Shown here piece by piece: positions 1 through 5,567 of a stretch of 5,654 bases of DNA (position 1 is the first letter of the stretch; the number at the start of each line of letters is the position of its first letter). A model generated the notes under the pieces. It searched no databases. It saw nothing but the letters and a program-made list of their open reading frames with translations, and was not told the DNA's origin. A program made the position numbers and the translations under genes. The DNA lies in contig JANLSD010000328.1 of NCBI GenBank assembly GCA_031362245.1, positions 1-5,654 on the forward strand. The letters run 5' to 3'. Origin of the DNA: JAAURS01 sp031362245. GTDB lineage: Bacteria; Cyanobacteriota; Cyanobacteriia; Thermosynechococcales; Thermosynechococcaceae.

Positions 1-123
1 CCAAAATTGGGGGATTTTGAGGTCTTTACAACTTTTCAAACTATCTCTCAAGGATCCAAAAAATTTATCCTTACTAGATTAAAATTCAACTTAGTTTATA
101 TATTTTGTTTGCTCTTACTACAT
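1..123. other. AT-rich region downstream of the nuclease gene, no gene seen
   Basis: This is the trailing sequence of the minus-strand operon, cut by the window edge. It holds no credible gene. The first 13 bases (CCAAAATTGGGGG) look like the right part of a C-run/AT/G-run inverted repeat of a kind common between cyanobacterial genes, but the left arm is outside the window. No stem followed by a T-run that would make a clear terminator for the operon is visible. Confidence 0.4.
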
Positions 124-879
124 TCAGGTAATTAAGTCACGCAAATGTGGTGGCAAATCCACTTCGGTACATATCTCTAAAAGAGCACAAGGCAAACCAC
201 TGAGTTCTTGAATATCTCTAATTTTTCTTTTAATAATTTTTGGCAAAGATCCATTCTTGCCTAAGTTCAATATGTCAATTTTATCAAAGACAATAATAGG
301 TTTTCTAGTTTTTGCAAAAAAAAGAGCCTGGCGAAGCCTAGCATCACCTATTTTTCTTTGCCTAGGGGAATCTACTTCTGGAAAACCTGATGCACCATTG
401 AGTGTAAAAAAAATTCCCACACCTACCTGAGTTAAATTAATATCAATAACGTTGCATAATCTGGCAAATTGGTTATCACCCACTTTCGCCTTAATTGCTT
501 TAGATTCAATCAGAATACAATCACAGCAATTGCCAAAGCCTAAAGTTTCACAAAGAGTTTTCCAAGCAATAGTATCACCTGATATTAGTAGATCATGTTG
601 AGGGCCAGCAGATTGAAAACTTTTTACACACGTATATCCTTTAAGGCCAGAAAAGGATAGAAGCACAATTTTCTCTAAGAGATATCCTGCACTTTGTCTT
701 TGTTTATTGCTGGGAGAATTTAGACTTATGAAGGTTTCTAATTCTCTTAGGTACTCAGACAAGCTAGATTTAGCTGTGTAAAGATATGACAGCAAAGGAT
801 CTATATCTGTAGTTTCTAAATCTACTTTTTGAAGTGATTCAATTATATGTAAAACTAGCGATTCTTGCGATTCAGCCAT
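124..879 (-). CDS. PD-(D/E)XK nuclease-fold protein, last gene of a three-gene operon
   Basis: A 251-residue protein with no signal peptide or membrane segment. Residues 1-55 look helical. Residues 62-165 carry the order expected of a restriction-endonuclease-like core: a helix with Glu69 (YLLEKIV), Asp96 in a hydrophobic strand (QHDLLIS), Glu125-Ser-Lys127 ending the next strand (ILIESKA), then a helix with Gln137 and a strand at 153-160 (GVGIFFTL). In this superfamily the Asp and the E-x-K residues bind metal and cut DNA or RNA. Residues 195-240 hold further strands and a basic stretch (KIIKRKIRD) that could touch nucleic acid. The ATG lies 6 bases after the preceding stop and has only a weak ribosome site, which suggests translational coupling. 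AT-rich like its two partners. The probable job is the effector nuclease of a defence or restriction-like cassette. That role is inferred, and the substrate cannot be read from the sequence. Confidence 0.75.
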   Translation of the reverse strand: MAESQESLVLHIIESLQKVDLETTDIDPLLSYLYTAKSSLSEYLRELETFISLNSPSNKQRQSAGYLLEKIVLLSFSGLKGYTCVKSFQSAGPQHDLLISGDTIAWKTLCETLGFGNCCDCILIESKAIKAKVGDNQFARLCNVIDINLTQVGVGIFFTLNGASGFPEVDSPRQRKIGDARLRQALFFAKTRKPIIVFDKIDILNLGKNGSLPKIIKRKIRDIQELSGLPCALLEICTEVDLPPHLRDLIT

Positions 880-885
880 TTTTGG

Positions 886-1251
886 TTATTCAAAAGTAAC
901 TGCTTGTAAAACTTTTGCTAACAAGTCATAAGACAGCTCATCAGGATTTTCGACATCTTTCTCACATAGAGGACAATGCCAGGGAAGGCTTGGGAACCCA
1001 TCGCCGTAAGGTATTGCTCCGGCAGGAATTTCAGGATCACAAATATGATAAATAAGAAGCTGGTTTTCGCTGAGCTTATTTGTACCTAACACATTCAAAA
1101 TAGAAATGGCATCAGAATATCTCAACCCCAGCATTACAGCAAGTTGATGGGGCATGAATTTTCTGCCTGGCTCACTAAAATATCTATTTAATTGATCTTT
1201 GTAATCAATAGACAAAAAACCGAGCTTTTCTTTAAAGAAAATATGAGGCAT
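886..1251 (-). CDS. Small winged-helix-like protein with CPxC zinc knuckle, middle gene of the operon
   Basis: A 121-residue protein from the ATG at 1251. Residues about 17-65 form a helix, a helix at MPHQLAVMLG and a longer helix (RYSDAISILNVLG), a pattern like a helix-turn-helix or winged helix. A strand (LLIYHIC) follows, then a Gly/Pro-rich loop (PYGDGFPSLP), then WHCPLC. His69/Cys71 with Cys93 and Cys96 could hold one zinc ion. I recognise no named family. The size, the fold and the position between two larger genes suggest an adaptor or DNA-binding subunit, which is inference. Start choice: the frame is open to a TTG at 1272, overlapping the upstream gene by 11 bases. The ATG at 1251 has a TGAGG ribosome site 8 bases away and lies 10 bases after the upstream stop, so it is preferred. 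Confidence 0.75.
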   Translation of the reverse strand: MPHIFFKEKLGFLSIDYKDQLNRYFSEPGRKFMPHQLAVMLGLRYSDAISILNVLGTNKLSENQLLIYHICDPEIPAGAIPYGDGFPSLPWHCPLCEKDVENPDELSYDLLAKVLQAVTFE

Positions 1252-1259
1252 ACATGCAA

Positions 1260-1264
1260 CCTCA
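1260..1264 (-). promoter_or_regulatory. Ribosome binding site overlapping a stop codon
   Basis: Read on the minus strand, TGAGG combines the TGA stop of the 375-residue gene with a GAGG Shine-Dalgarno core. It lies 8 bases before the ATG at 1251. It decides the start of the middle gene and implies that ribosomes finishing the first gene reinitiate on the second. Confidence 0.6.
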
Positions 1265-2389
1265 AGAATCAAGTTCTCTTATTAAAAATTTCAGGGCGCT
1301 CGTGCTACCACCATAATCATGATAGCACTTAAAGTGCGCGAAAGAGTCTGAAGACACTGGCTCCGGTTTTGCACCAAAGTAGCAATGAGATTTAATTAAT
1401 TTACTGTCTTTAGGAAGATCGCTTTCCAGGGAGCTTTTGACTTTAGCAGTAGATGCATCAAGGCAAAATTCATAAGATTTCGTTCCCCATTCATGTATAA
1501 GTGTACGAAGGATAGAATCCTCAACAGCAGAAAACTCTATCTCTTGTATTTTGTCTTCTCCAATGGCTTGAATTGCTGACTTGGCTAACTCACGGGAAAG
1601 TGCTTGTAATCCAGAGATATCTATTTCTGCTACTCCTGCACTTCGCGCATTAAGTGCAACACCTGAGGCTTCAGCCCTGATTCTCAAGTGCCTCCAATTA
1701 TAGACGGTACCATTGTGTGTTTGTTTATGATATTTGCCCCACAACTTTTTCAGCACAAGTTCGTTGAAATTTGGATCTTCCCATTTACTCTGAGTCATAC
1801 TGGATAACTCTTGAAAGTATTTAGGGATGTAATACCAGTATGGAAATTGAGCTTGTCTTGGTCTTTCAGTACCCACCCCATAACTAAACCCATCCCAATG
1901 TAAAGCCACATAATTACTTCTCAACTCAGCAGCAACAATCCATCTTATCCTTTGTTTTTCATCAAGAGTTCTTGCTGCATCTATTCCTAAATATGCTAGA
2001 TTTCGTATCTCTTCAACTCTCGCATACCAAACAGAAAGTCCGTCAGTGGAGTGTAGAGGCCCATACCAATCTGAATCTCCAAATTCTTCAAGCAGAATAT
2101 TAACTGATTTACGTTGAGGCAATACTGAATACTTTCCAGTTTTAAATGACAACCATCCTCTTGGCTTAGCAAGATAATTTGATATTACCCACTCAGAAGT
2201 GAGCCTTTCTTGAATAATTTTCTCAGCAATAAGCTTAGCAATTTCTTCTTTGTTTCCGCTAGATCCTTTTTTGCCATTAATCTGACGAAGTAGCTGCACG
2301 GTAAAATCTGGACTTTCTAAAAACTTTTCTGCGTATAAGTTTTTGGGTAATTCAGAATATCCATGATCAATAAAAACATCAGGCGTCAT
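1262..2389 (-). CDS. Unrecognised 375-residue protein, first gene of the AT-rich operon
   Basis: I do not recognise this protein. It appears soluble, with no signal peptide or membrane helix. Residues 45-75 form a charged helix (KEEIAKLIAEKIIQERL), and residues 120-165 are helical with many Arg and Trp. An aromatic-rich stretch follows at 158-192 (WDGFSY, YWYYIPKYF), and residues 255-300 are helical. The C-terminus has Cys336 (KSHCYF), Cys355 and His357 in FKCYHDYGGSTSALKFL, which could be a metal site or a conserved tail motif. No Walker ATPase motif, helicase motif, methyltransferase motif or E-x-K nuclease site is evident. The ATG is fixed by an in-frame TAA two codons upstream. As the promoter-proximal and largest member of a tight operon with a nuclease, it is a plausible sensor or specificity subunit. 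That role is inferred only from position. Confidence 0.8.
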   Translation of the reverse strand: MTPDVFIDHGYSELPKNLYAEKFLESPDFTVQLLRQINGKKGSSGNKEEIAKLIAEKIIQERLTSEWVISNYLAKPRGWLSFKTGKYSVLPQRKSVNILLEEFGDSDWYGPLHSTDGLSVWYARVEEIRNLAYLGIDAARTLDEKQRIRWIVAAELRSNYVALHWDGFSYGVGTERPRQAQFPYWYYIPKYFQELSSMTQSKWEDPNFNELVLKKLWGKYHKQTHNGTVYNWRHLRIRAEASGVALNARSAGVAEIDISGLQALSRELAKSAIQAIGEDKIQEIEFSAVEDSILRTLIHEWGTKSYEFCLDASTAKVKSSLESDLPKDSKLIKSHCYFGAKPEPVSSDSFAHFKCYHDYGGSTSALKFLIRELDS

Positions 2390-2734
2390 ACTTTAATGGG
2401 CCATATAAAACATGAGACTTTTAGCTATTATAAACATAATTAAGTTGTTTTCGTAAATATAATTTGTACTAAGTCTGCCAATATTGACAGGCTGTGGCTT
2501 CGATTTTTGGCTTGGCTCCATCGACAATCCAGACACCCTATTTCAACGCAAAGCCCGCCTTGAAGTTTCAGGGATTCGTAACGGATCTCAAAGCATTCTT
2601 CAATCCAGAGTTAATATGAAGCTAAGGCAAATCAGCCCTTCCGACACCGTAGCCCCTGGCTATATCTGTATCGTTGAATTTGGCACACCGCGCTCGGCTC
2701 TGCCGTGCCTTTGGCATTCGCGCATCATTGAAAA
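2390..2734. other. 345-base gene-free region spanning the composition break
   Basis: The left 90 bases are AT-rich and carry the operon promoter. From about 2485 onward the sequence becomes GC-balanced like the rest of the right side. Frames here are open for up to 87 codons on plus (TTG start, 2484-2747) and about 50 on minus, but none has a ribosome site, a recognisable motif or a natural-looking composition. A GGCAC/GTGCC pair (2682-2709) encloses a small CGGC-TCT-GCCG hairpin (2695-2705). The stretch could be an interspersed repeat or a decayed gene, and I cannot tell which. Confidence 0.4.
2427..2456 (-). promoter_or_regulatory. Putative promoter of the three-gene operon
   Basis: On the minus strand an exact TATAAT lies at 2432-2427, 37 bases before the ATG of the first gene. 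This would leave a leader of about 30 bases. The matching -35 is poor: TTACGA at 2456-2451 with an 18-base spacer is the best I find. The first gene has no clear Shine-Dalgarno sequence. The surroundings are very AT-rich, so a chance match is possible. Confidence 0.45.
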
Positions 2735-3082
2735 ATGCAGAACGTAGAAACCCTCCACCATGAAGCGATGGAACTCGTAGACCAAGCGGTCTTAGCGCGT
2801 CAACGTGGAGATACTCAGGCCGTCCAGACATTTTCTAGGGCTGCTTTTAGTAAAGAACGAGCAGCGGCTGATTTAGTCGCCAATCAACTAGACCAAGAAC
2901 CCACCCGCGCCGTCCTACACCGCAGCGCCGCAGTCCTAGCACTAGAATGCTCCGAACTCCGAGAAGCCGAACGACTTATTGGTCGAGCACTTGCTGGCAA
3001 TCCCCCCGACGATATTGCGAACGAACTTCGTGACCTGTTGTTAGAAGAAATTTATTCTCAACGCCAAGCCATCGGTCACTAG
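2735..3082 (+). CDS. Conserved-looking all-helical hypothetical protein (TPR-like)
   Basis: A 115-residue soluble protein made of amphipathic helices, with no signal peptide. Residues 5-45 form two helices rich in Ala, Gln and Arg (DQAVLARQRGDTQAVQTFSRAAF). Residues 57-92 read like a helix-turn-helix repeat of tetratricopeptide type (RSAAVLALECSELREAERLIGRALA). It closes with NPPDDIANELRDLLLE, a Pro-broken acidic helix. Proteins of this look occur as small hypothetical proteins in cyanobacteria, but I cannot give it a function. A protein-binding scaffold role would fit TPR-like helices (inference). The ATG at 2735 has only a weak AT-rich leader. An alternative ATG at 2768 would remove 11 residues. 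Composition matches the right-hand chromosome, not the AT-rich operon. It seems to stand alone. Confidence 0.7.
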   Translation: MQNVETLHHEAMELVDQAVLARQRGDTQAVQTFSRAAFSKERAAADLVANQLDQEPTRAVLHRSAAVLALECSELREAERLIGRALAGNPPDDIANELRDLLLEEIYSQRQAIGH

Positions 3083-3113
3083 ACCAAATAGTTGTTTTCG
3101 TGTGGTATTGGAT

Positions 3114-3121
3114 GCGATCGC
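3114..3121. repeat. HIP1 octamer GCGATCGC (copy 1)
   Basis: An exact copy of the highly iterated palindrome found in many cyanobacterial genomes. It lies in the 159-base spacer between the helical gene and the 3' end of the ferredoxin gene. Apart from the two HIP1 copies I see nothing in that spacer. Confidence 0.85.
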
Positions 3122-3196
3122 CCTTCGTGTCCTTGGGAGGAAATCCAACCTAGATCGGATCCCCTCTTCGATTTACGTGCGCTAGACCACCCCAGG

Positions 3197-3204
3197 GCGA
3201 TCGC
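3197..3204. repeat. HIP1 octamer GCGATCGC (copy 2)
   Basis: A second exact HIP1 copy, 83 bases from the first and 37 bases beyond the ferredoxin stop codon. No exact copy occurs in the AT-rich left operon. Confidence 0.85.
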
Positions 3205-3241
3205 ATTGACAGGAAAGAACCTTGCCGATTCGAGTCATGGC

Positions 3242-3469
3242 CTACGCTGGCGTTTTTTGCAGCTCAGGGCGCTCTTCGGCCACAATGGCACCCTCTACCG
3301 GGCAAACCTGAAGACAAATTCCGCAGTCAATGCAGGTCGAGAAATCAATCCAGAACCAGTCCGTGCCTTTCGTATTCTTCCCTGGCCCTTCGTGGATACA
3401 GGCCACCGGACAAGCATCGACACAATCCGCAACGCCCTCGCAAACATTAGTCACTATGGTATGAGCCAC
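3242..3469 (-). CDS. Bacterial-type 7Fe/8Fe ferredoxin family protein
   Basis: A 75-residue soluble electron carrier beginning M-AHTIVTNVCEG. It has eight cysteines: C10, C16, C20 and C24 in CEGVADCVDACPVAC, then C46, C49, C52 and C56 in CIDCGICLQVCPVEGA. The second motif is a classic CxxCxxCxxxCP [4Fe-4S] site. The first reads C-x5-C-x3-CP and lacks the CxxC pair, as in the Thermus/Bacillus 7Fe ferredoxins, so cluster I may be [3Fe-4S]. The Cys in PVAC corresponds to a non-ligand Cys there. Ferredoxins with this pattern are widespread in cyanobacteria, and the electron partner is unknown. Start: an ATG at 3505 would add 12 residues (LALRHLDGENA) unlike the family. The GTG at 3469 has GGAG 8 bases upstream and gives the usual length, so it is preferred. 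Transcribed away from psb32. Confidence 0.92.
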   Translation of the reverse strand: MAHTIVTNVCEGVADCVDACPVACIHEGPGKNTKGTDWFWIDFSTCIDCGICLQVCPVEGAIVAEERPELQKTPA

Positions 3470-3720
3470 CGCGTTTTCTCCATCTAAATGTCTAAGCGCT
3501 AACATCGCCCAATGGCTACTGTATCAGCGTAGCCTAACTGTTCTGCCAAAACGTACTAGATATAGAGTAACGGAGAGGATGCAATCTAAACGCTCTCTCT
3601 TTTGATTAGCATGTCGAGGGAAAGCCATAGTATTATTAGAGAAACGTAAACAAGTGTTAAGCACTCCTCGTTTCCGATATCGAACAAAGCAGTTTTACGA
3701 CACACCCTTTTTATAAATTC
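3470..3720. other. Divergent intergenic region between ferredoxin and psb32
   Basis: This 251-base spacer must carry the promoters of both genes. I see no convincing -35/-10 pair. TATTAT at 3631-3636 is a possible -10 for psb32 but lacks a good -35. A weak inverted repeat (GAGAG near 3573, CTCTC near 3593) precedes CTTTTG, but it follows no plus-strand gene and I do not call it a terminator. Confidence 0.4.
3478..3481 (-). promoter_or_regulatory. Ribosome binding site that sets the ferredoxin GTG start
   Basis: GGAG on the minus strand ends 8 bases before the GTG at 3469. No comparable site precedes the in-frame ATG at 3505, so this site decides in favour of the shorter protein. Confidence 0.65.
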
Positions 3721-4530
3721 ATGAAACACCCTCTATTACGGCGTTTGGTTCAAGCGAGTTTGGTTTTTGTAGTGGTCTTTGGCCTATGGGTGATGGGACC
3801 AGAGGCAAAGGCATACAATAACCCTCAGTTTTTACCCACCGAACAAACACCCGTCATAGATTTAGCCAAAACTTTCACCAGTCTTCAAAAAGAAAACCTG
3901 ATTAAAGAATTAGAGGCGTTTGAGGCCGAAACAGGCTGGCGGCTGCGCGTCTTAACGCAGTTTGAGAACACGCCAGGAAGGGCCGTAATTGACTACTGGA
4001 AACTGGACAAGAAGAGTACCGTCCTGGTTGCAGACGGAAAAGGTGGCAATATTTTGAGTTTTGCCGTGGGGGATGATTTTTATCCTCTGCTGCCACGTAC
4101 CTTTTGGATCGAGCTACAGACCCGTTTTGGCAATCAATACTTTGTCCGAGACAACGGTGACGACCAGTCCATCACCCAAGCCTTAGCGTCTGTGGAAGGG
4201 TGTCTGAGGAAAGGCGGGTGTAGCGTTGTGCCAGGGCTACCCCAGGAGCAATGGATTTTAACGCTGGTTATGTCCATCATGGGTGGAATTATCTGTGGGT
4301 TTTCAGGACGACCCCGTAAAGAAGGTCAAGTTTTTGCTTGGCAGTGGGCACTACTCTTTTCGCCACTGTGGGGCATGCTGTTTTTATCCTTTGGGCTAGG
4401 GCCAGTTCTGGTGCGAACCCTGGATTGGCTCCCCATTTTCCGTAACGTTGCTGGGTTTAGTGTTGGGTTCCTTGGTGCATTTTTGAGCTATTTTCTAAAT
4501 TCCTCCTCAAACCCAGAACCTGAGGCATAG
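3721..4530 (+). CDS. psb32: Photosystem II repair protein Psb32 (TPM domain)
   Basis: A 269-residue protein. A basic start (KHPLLRR) and hydrophobic core at residues 11-26 end in AKA-Y, a signal-peptidase site at about 31/32. Residues 42-155 form a TPM (TLP18.3/Psb32/MOLO-1) domain with TPVIDLAKTFTSLQ, a helix (ELEAFEAETGW), the strand RLRVLTQ, a strand at STVLVAD and the conserved LLPRTFW...RFGNQYFV. Cys161 and Cys167 could pair. Three hydrophobic segments follow at about 178-196, 207-232 and 242-259, so the TPM domain should face the lumen or periplasm and be anchored by the C-terminal half. In this family TLP18.3/Psb32 assists photosystem II repair and protects against photodamage. The ATG is the only start: no ATG, GTG or TTG lies between it and the in-frame TAA at 3658. 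It has no Shine-Dalgarno sequence, which is common in cyanobacteria. Convergent with mpg. Confidence 0.88.
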   Translation: MKHPLLRRLVQASLVFVVVFGLWVMGPEAKAYNNPQFLPTEQTPVIDLAKTFTSLQKENLIKELEAFEAETGWRLRVLTQFENTPGRAVIDYWKLDKKSTVLVADGKGGNILSFAVGDDFYPLLPRTFWIELQTRFGNQYFVRDNGDDQSITQALASVEGCLRKGGCSVVPGLPQEQWILTLVMSIMGGIICGFSGRPRKEGQVFAWQWALLFSPLWGMLFLSFGLGPVLVRTLDWLPIFRNVAGFSVGFLGAFLSYFLNSSSNPEPEA

Positions 4531-4607
4531 GTATTTCCCGTAGGGATTGCACCGACCAGTGCTCTCTTCCCGTCAGTAGTGCATCCAACCCAAAATTTCT
4601 ATCCAGA

Positions 4608-5216
4608 TTAGGGTTTAGAAACTGCTGCCGAACCCTTGAGATACCAACGCCACGGAATGTCGGCCCCCTGGGTTAGACCAATCCGAGTCGTGTGAATCAG
4701 TTCTAGCGCTGGAGCGGATTGTTTGCGTTGGGGATGCTCCAACCAAAGGGGATGCTCTGGGGTAAGTTGAATTTGGCTTAAACTGCGATCGATTTCAAGA
4801 CACCGACACAACTTGCCTGGGCCTGCTGCCAAACGAGCTTGAGCCTTGGGTGACAACCCAGAATCTAATCGTGCCTCGGGGAGAGCAAGGGCACGGATGA
4901 GGACAGCGCTTGCAACCCCATCTTGATCCGTCACCACGTTGAAGCAGTGGTACATGCCGTAGATTAAGTAGACATAGCTATAGCCCGCTGGCCCAAACAT
5001 CACAGTATTTCGCGGCGTGCGTTTGCGGTAGGCGTGACAAGCCGGGTCGTCAGGGCCGTAGGCTTCGGTTTCCACAATGATGCCTTGCAGTCGATCGCCG
5101 TTAGGGAGTTGCCTGACCAGGACGCAGCCAATCAGGTCAGGCGCGACTTCTGGGGCAGGGCGAGCGAACCATTCGGGTTCTATGACGCTAGAGAAGGGAA
5201 GGGAAGGTTTTGGCAC
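4608..5216 (-). CDS. mpg: 3-methyladenine DNA glycosylase (AAG/MPG family)
   Basis: A 202-residue cytoplasmic enzyme that removes alkylated and deaminated purines to start base excision repair. The family signature is intact. VETEAY carries the general-base Glu51 and Tyr53, matching human E125 and Y127. His61 in PACHAY matches H136. RTPRNTVMFGPAG follows, then YVYLIYGMYHCFN with Tyr83, the DNA-intercalating Tyr86 and Asn93 (human Y159, Y162, N169), and IRAL with Arg108. AAGPGKLCRCLEID and IPWRWYLKG close the domain. Length is normal for bacterial members. The start is a GTG. An in-frame TAA lies about ten codons upstream with no ATG between, and there is no strong ribosome site. It lies 69 bases downstream of the PCP_red gene on the same strand, possibly co-transcribed, and it converges on psb32. 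I expect it to be functional. Confidence 0.95.
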   Translation of the reverse strand: MPKPSLPFSSVIEPEWFARPAPEVAPDLIGCVLVRQLPNGDRLQGIIVETEAYGPDDPACHAYRKRTPRNTVMFGPAGYSYVYLIYGMYHCFNVVTDQDGVASAVLIRALALPEARLDSGLSPKAQARLAAGPGKLCRCLEIDRSLSQIQLTPEHPLWLEHPQRKQSAPALELIHTTRIGLTQGADIPWRWYLKGSAAVSKP

Positions 5217-5240
5217 AATTTTGGGTTGAGAGGCGACACT

Positions 5241-5254
5241 GGTTTAGCTAAACC
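5241..5254. repeat. Perfect 14-base palindrome between mpg and the PCP_red gene
   Basis: GGTTTAGCTAAACC is its own reverse complement and sits 24 bases before the mpg start. It could be a dimeric-regulator operator, or part of a dispersed intergenic repeat, since the adjoining CTTCTCCTACC is the kind of sequence seen in cyanobacterial repeats. It has no central loop, so it would make a poor RNA hairpin, and no T-run follows it on either strand. Confidence 0.5.
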
Positions 5255-5285
5255 TTCTCCTACCAACGATGGATAAGATTTATGG

Positions 5286-5450
5286 TCACTTTTTAGACCC
5301 AAACTGTTGTTTGGCTTGTTCGTAAATTTCCACTGTAATTTGAGGTGCGCCTGCTGCTTGGGCAAACTTTTCGATTTTTTTGCGGGCGGCAGGACGAACA
5401 AAGAAGGGAATTTCTTTCAGTCGTGCTTCCGCTTCAGTAGTCCATTCCAT
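5286..5450 (-). CDS. Small PCP_red-domain protein (protochlorophyllide reductase C-terminal-like)
   Basis: A 54-residue protein beginning MEWTTEAEARLKEIPFF. It matches the PCP_red domain pattern, the short tail domain of the light-independent protochlorophyllide reductase subunit ChlB/BchB: WTxEAExRLxxIPFFVRxxAR, then xxIExxA, then a strand and helix (QITVEIYEQAKQQF). In ChlB this domain is a small helical C-terminal module. Cyanobacteria also carry it as a stand-alone protein of about 50-60 residues whose role is not settled. It has no signal peptide, membrane helix or cysteines, so a direct redox role is unlikely. The ATG at 5450 gives the family N-terminus exactly, although the preceding CAAAACCCTC offers no Shine-Dalgarno sequence. 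It is the gene upstream of mpg on the same strand, and no functional link between the two is apparent. Confidence 0.9.
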   Translation of the reverse strand: MEWTTEAEARLKEIPFFVRPAARKKIEKFAQAAGAPQITVEIYEQAKQQFGSKK

Positions 5451-5482
5451 GAGGGTTTTGAGAGTTTAAGTACAACGTTTTT

Positions 5483-5511
5483 ACTGTAGCCGTTTGGAAC
5501 GCTAAAGCCAA
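5483..5511 (-). promoter_or_regulatory. Possible promoter of the PCP_red gene
   Basis: On the minus strand TTGGCT (5511-5506) and TACAGT (5488-5483) are separated by 17 bases. Each matches four of six consensus positions. Transcription would begin about 26 bases before the ATG at 5450. Weak but well placed. Confidence 0.3.
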
Positions 5512-5567
5512 GAACCTGGTTGACTGACAAAAGTCCTGAAACCCTCATTCATTCGTCATTAAAGCCA

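Noticed and set aside
2390..2413. Tiny leader frame ATG TTT TAT ATG GCC CAT TAA just upstream of the 375-residue gene
   Set aside because: Six codons without a ribosome site in AT-rich DNA. A regulatory leader peptide cannot be supported, but it usefully shows that the main gene cannot start further upstream.
2484..2747. Plus-strand open frame of 87 codons starting with TTG
   Set aside because: It has no ribosome site or recognisable motif, an unnatural composition (Ser/Arg/Cys-rich), and it overlaps the start of the better supported 115-residue gene.
2622..2831. Minus-strand open frame of 69 codons
   Set aside because: It overlaps the helical protein gene antisense, is Arg/Gly-rich without any motif, and looks like a shadow frame.
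3092..3487. Plus-strand open frame of 131 codons
   Set aside because: It lies antisense to the clear ferredoxin gene, whose cysteine motifs settle the coding strand.
3902..4096. Minus-strand open frame of 64 codons
   Set aside because: It is antisense to the TPM domain of psb32 and has no features of its own.
4536..4546. TCCC-GTA-GGGA hairpin between convergent psb32 and mpg as a terminator
   Set aside because: A four-base stem with a three-base loop and no T-run on either strand is too weak to call.
5034..5489. Three open frames: plus 5034-5276, minus 5180-5401 and plus 5307-5489
   Set aside because: They overlap mpg and the PCP_red gene in other frames. The minus frame runs across the palindrome and both real gene ends, and none shows a family motif.
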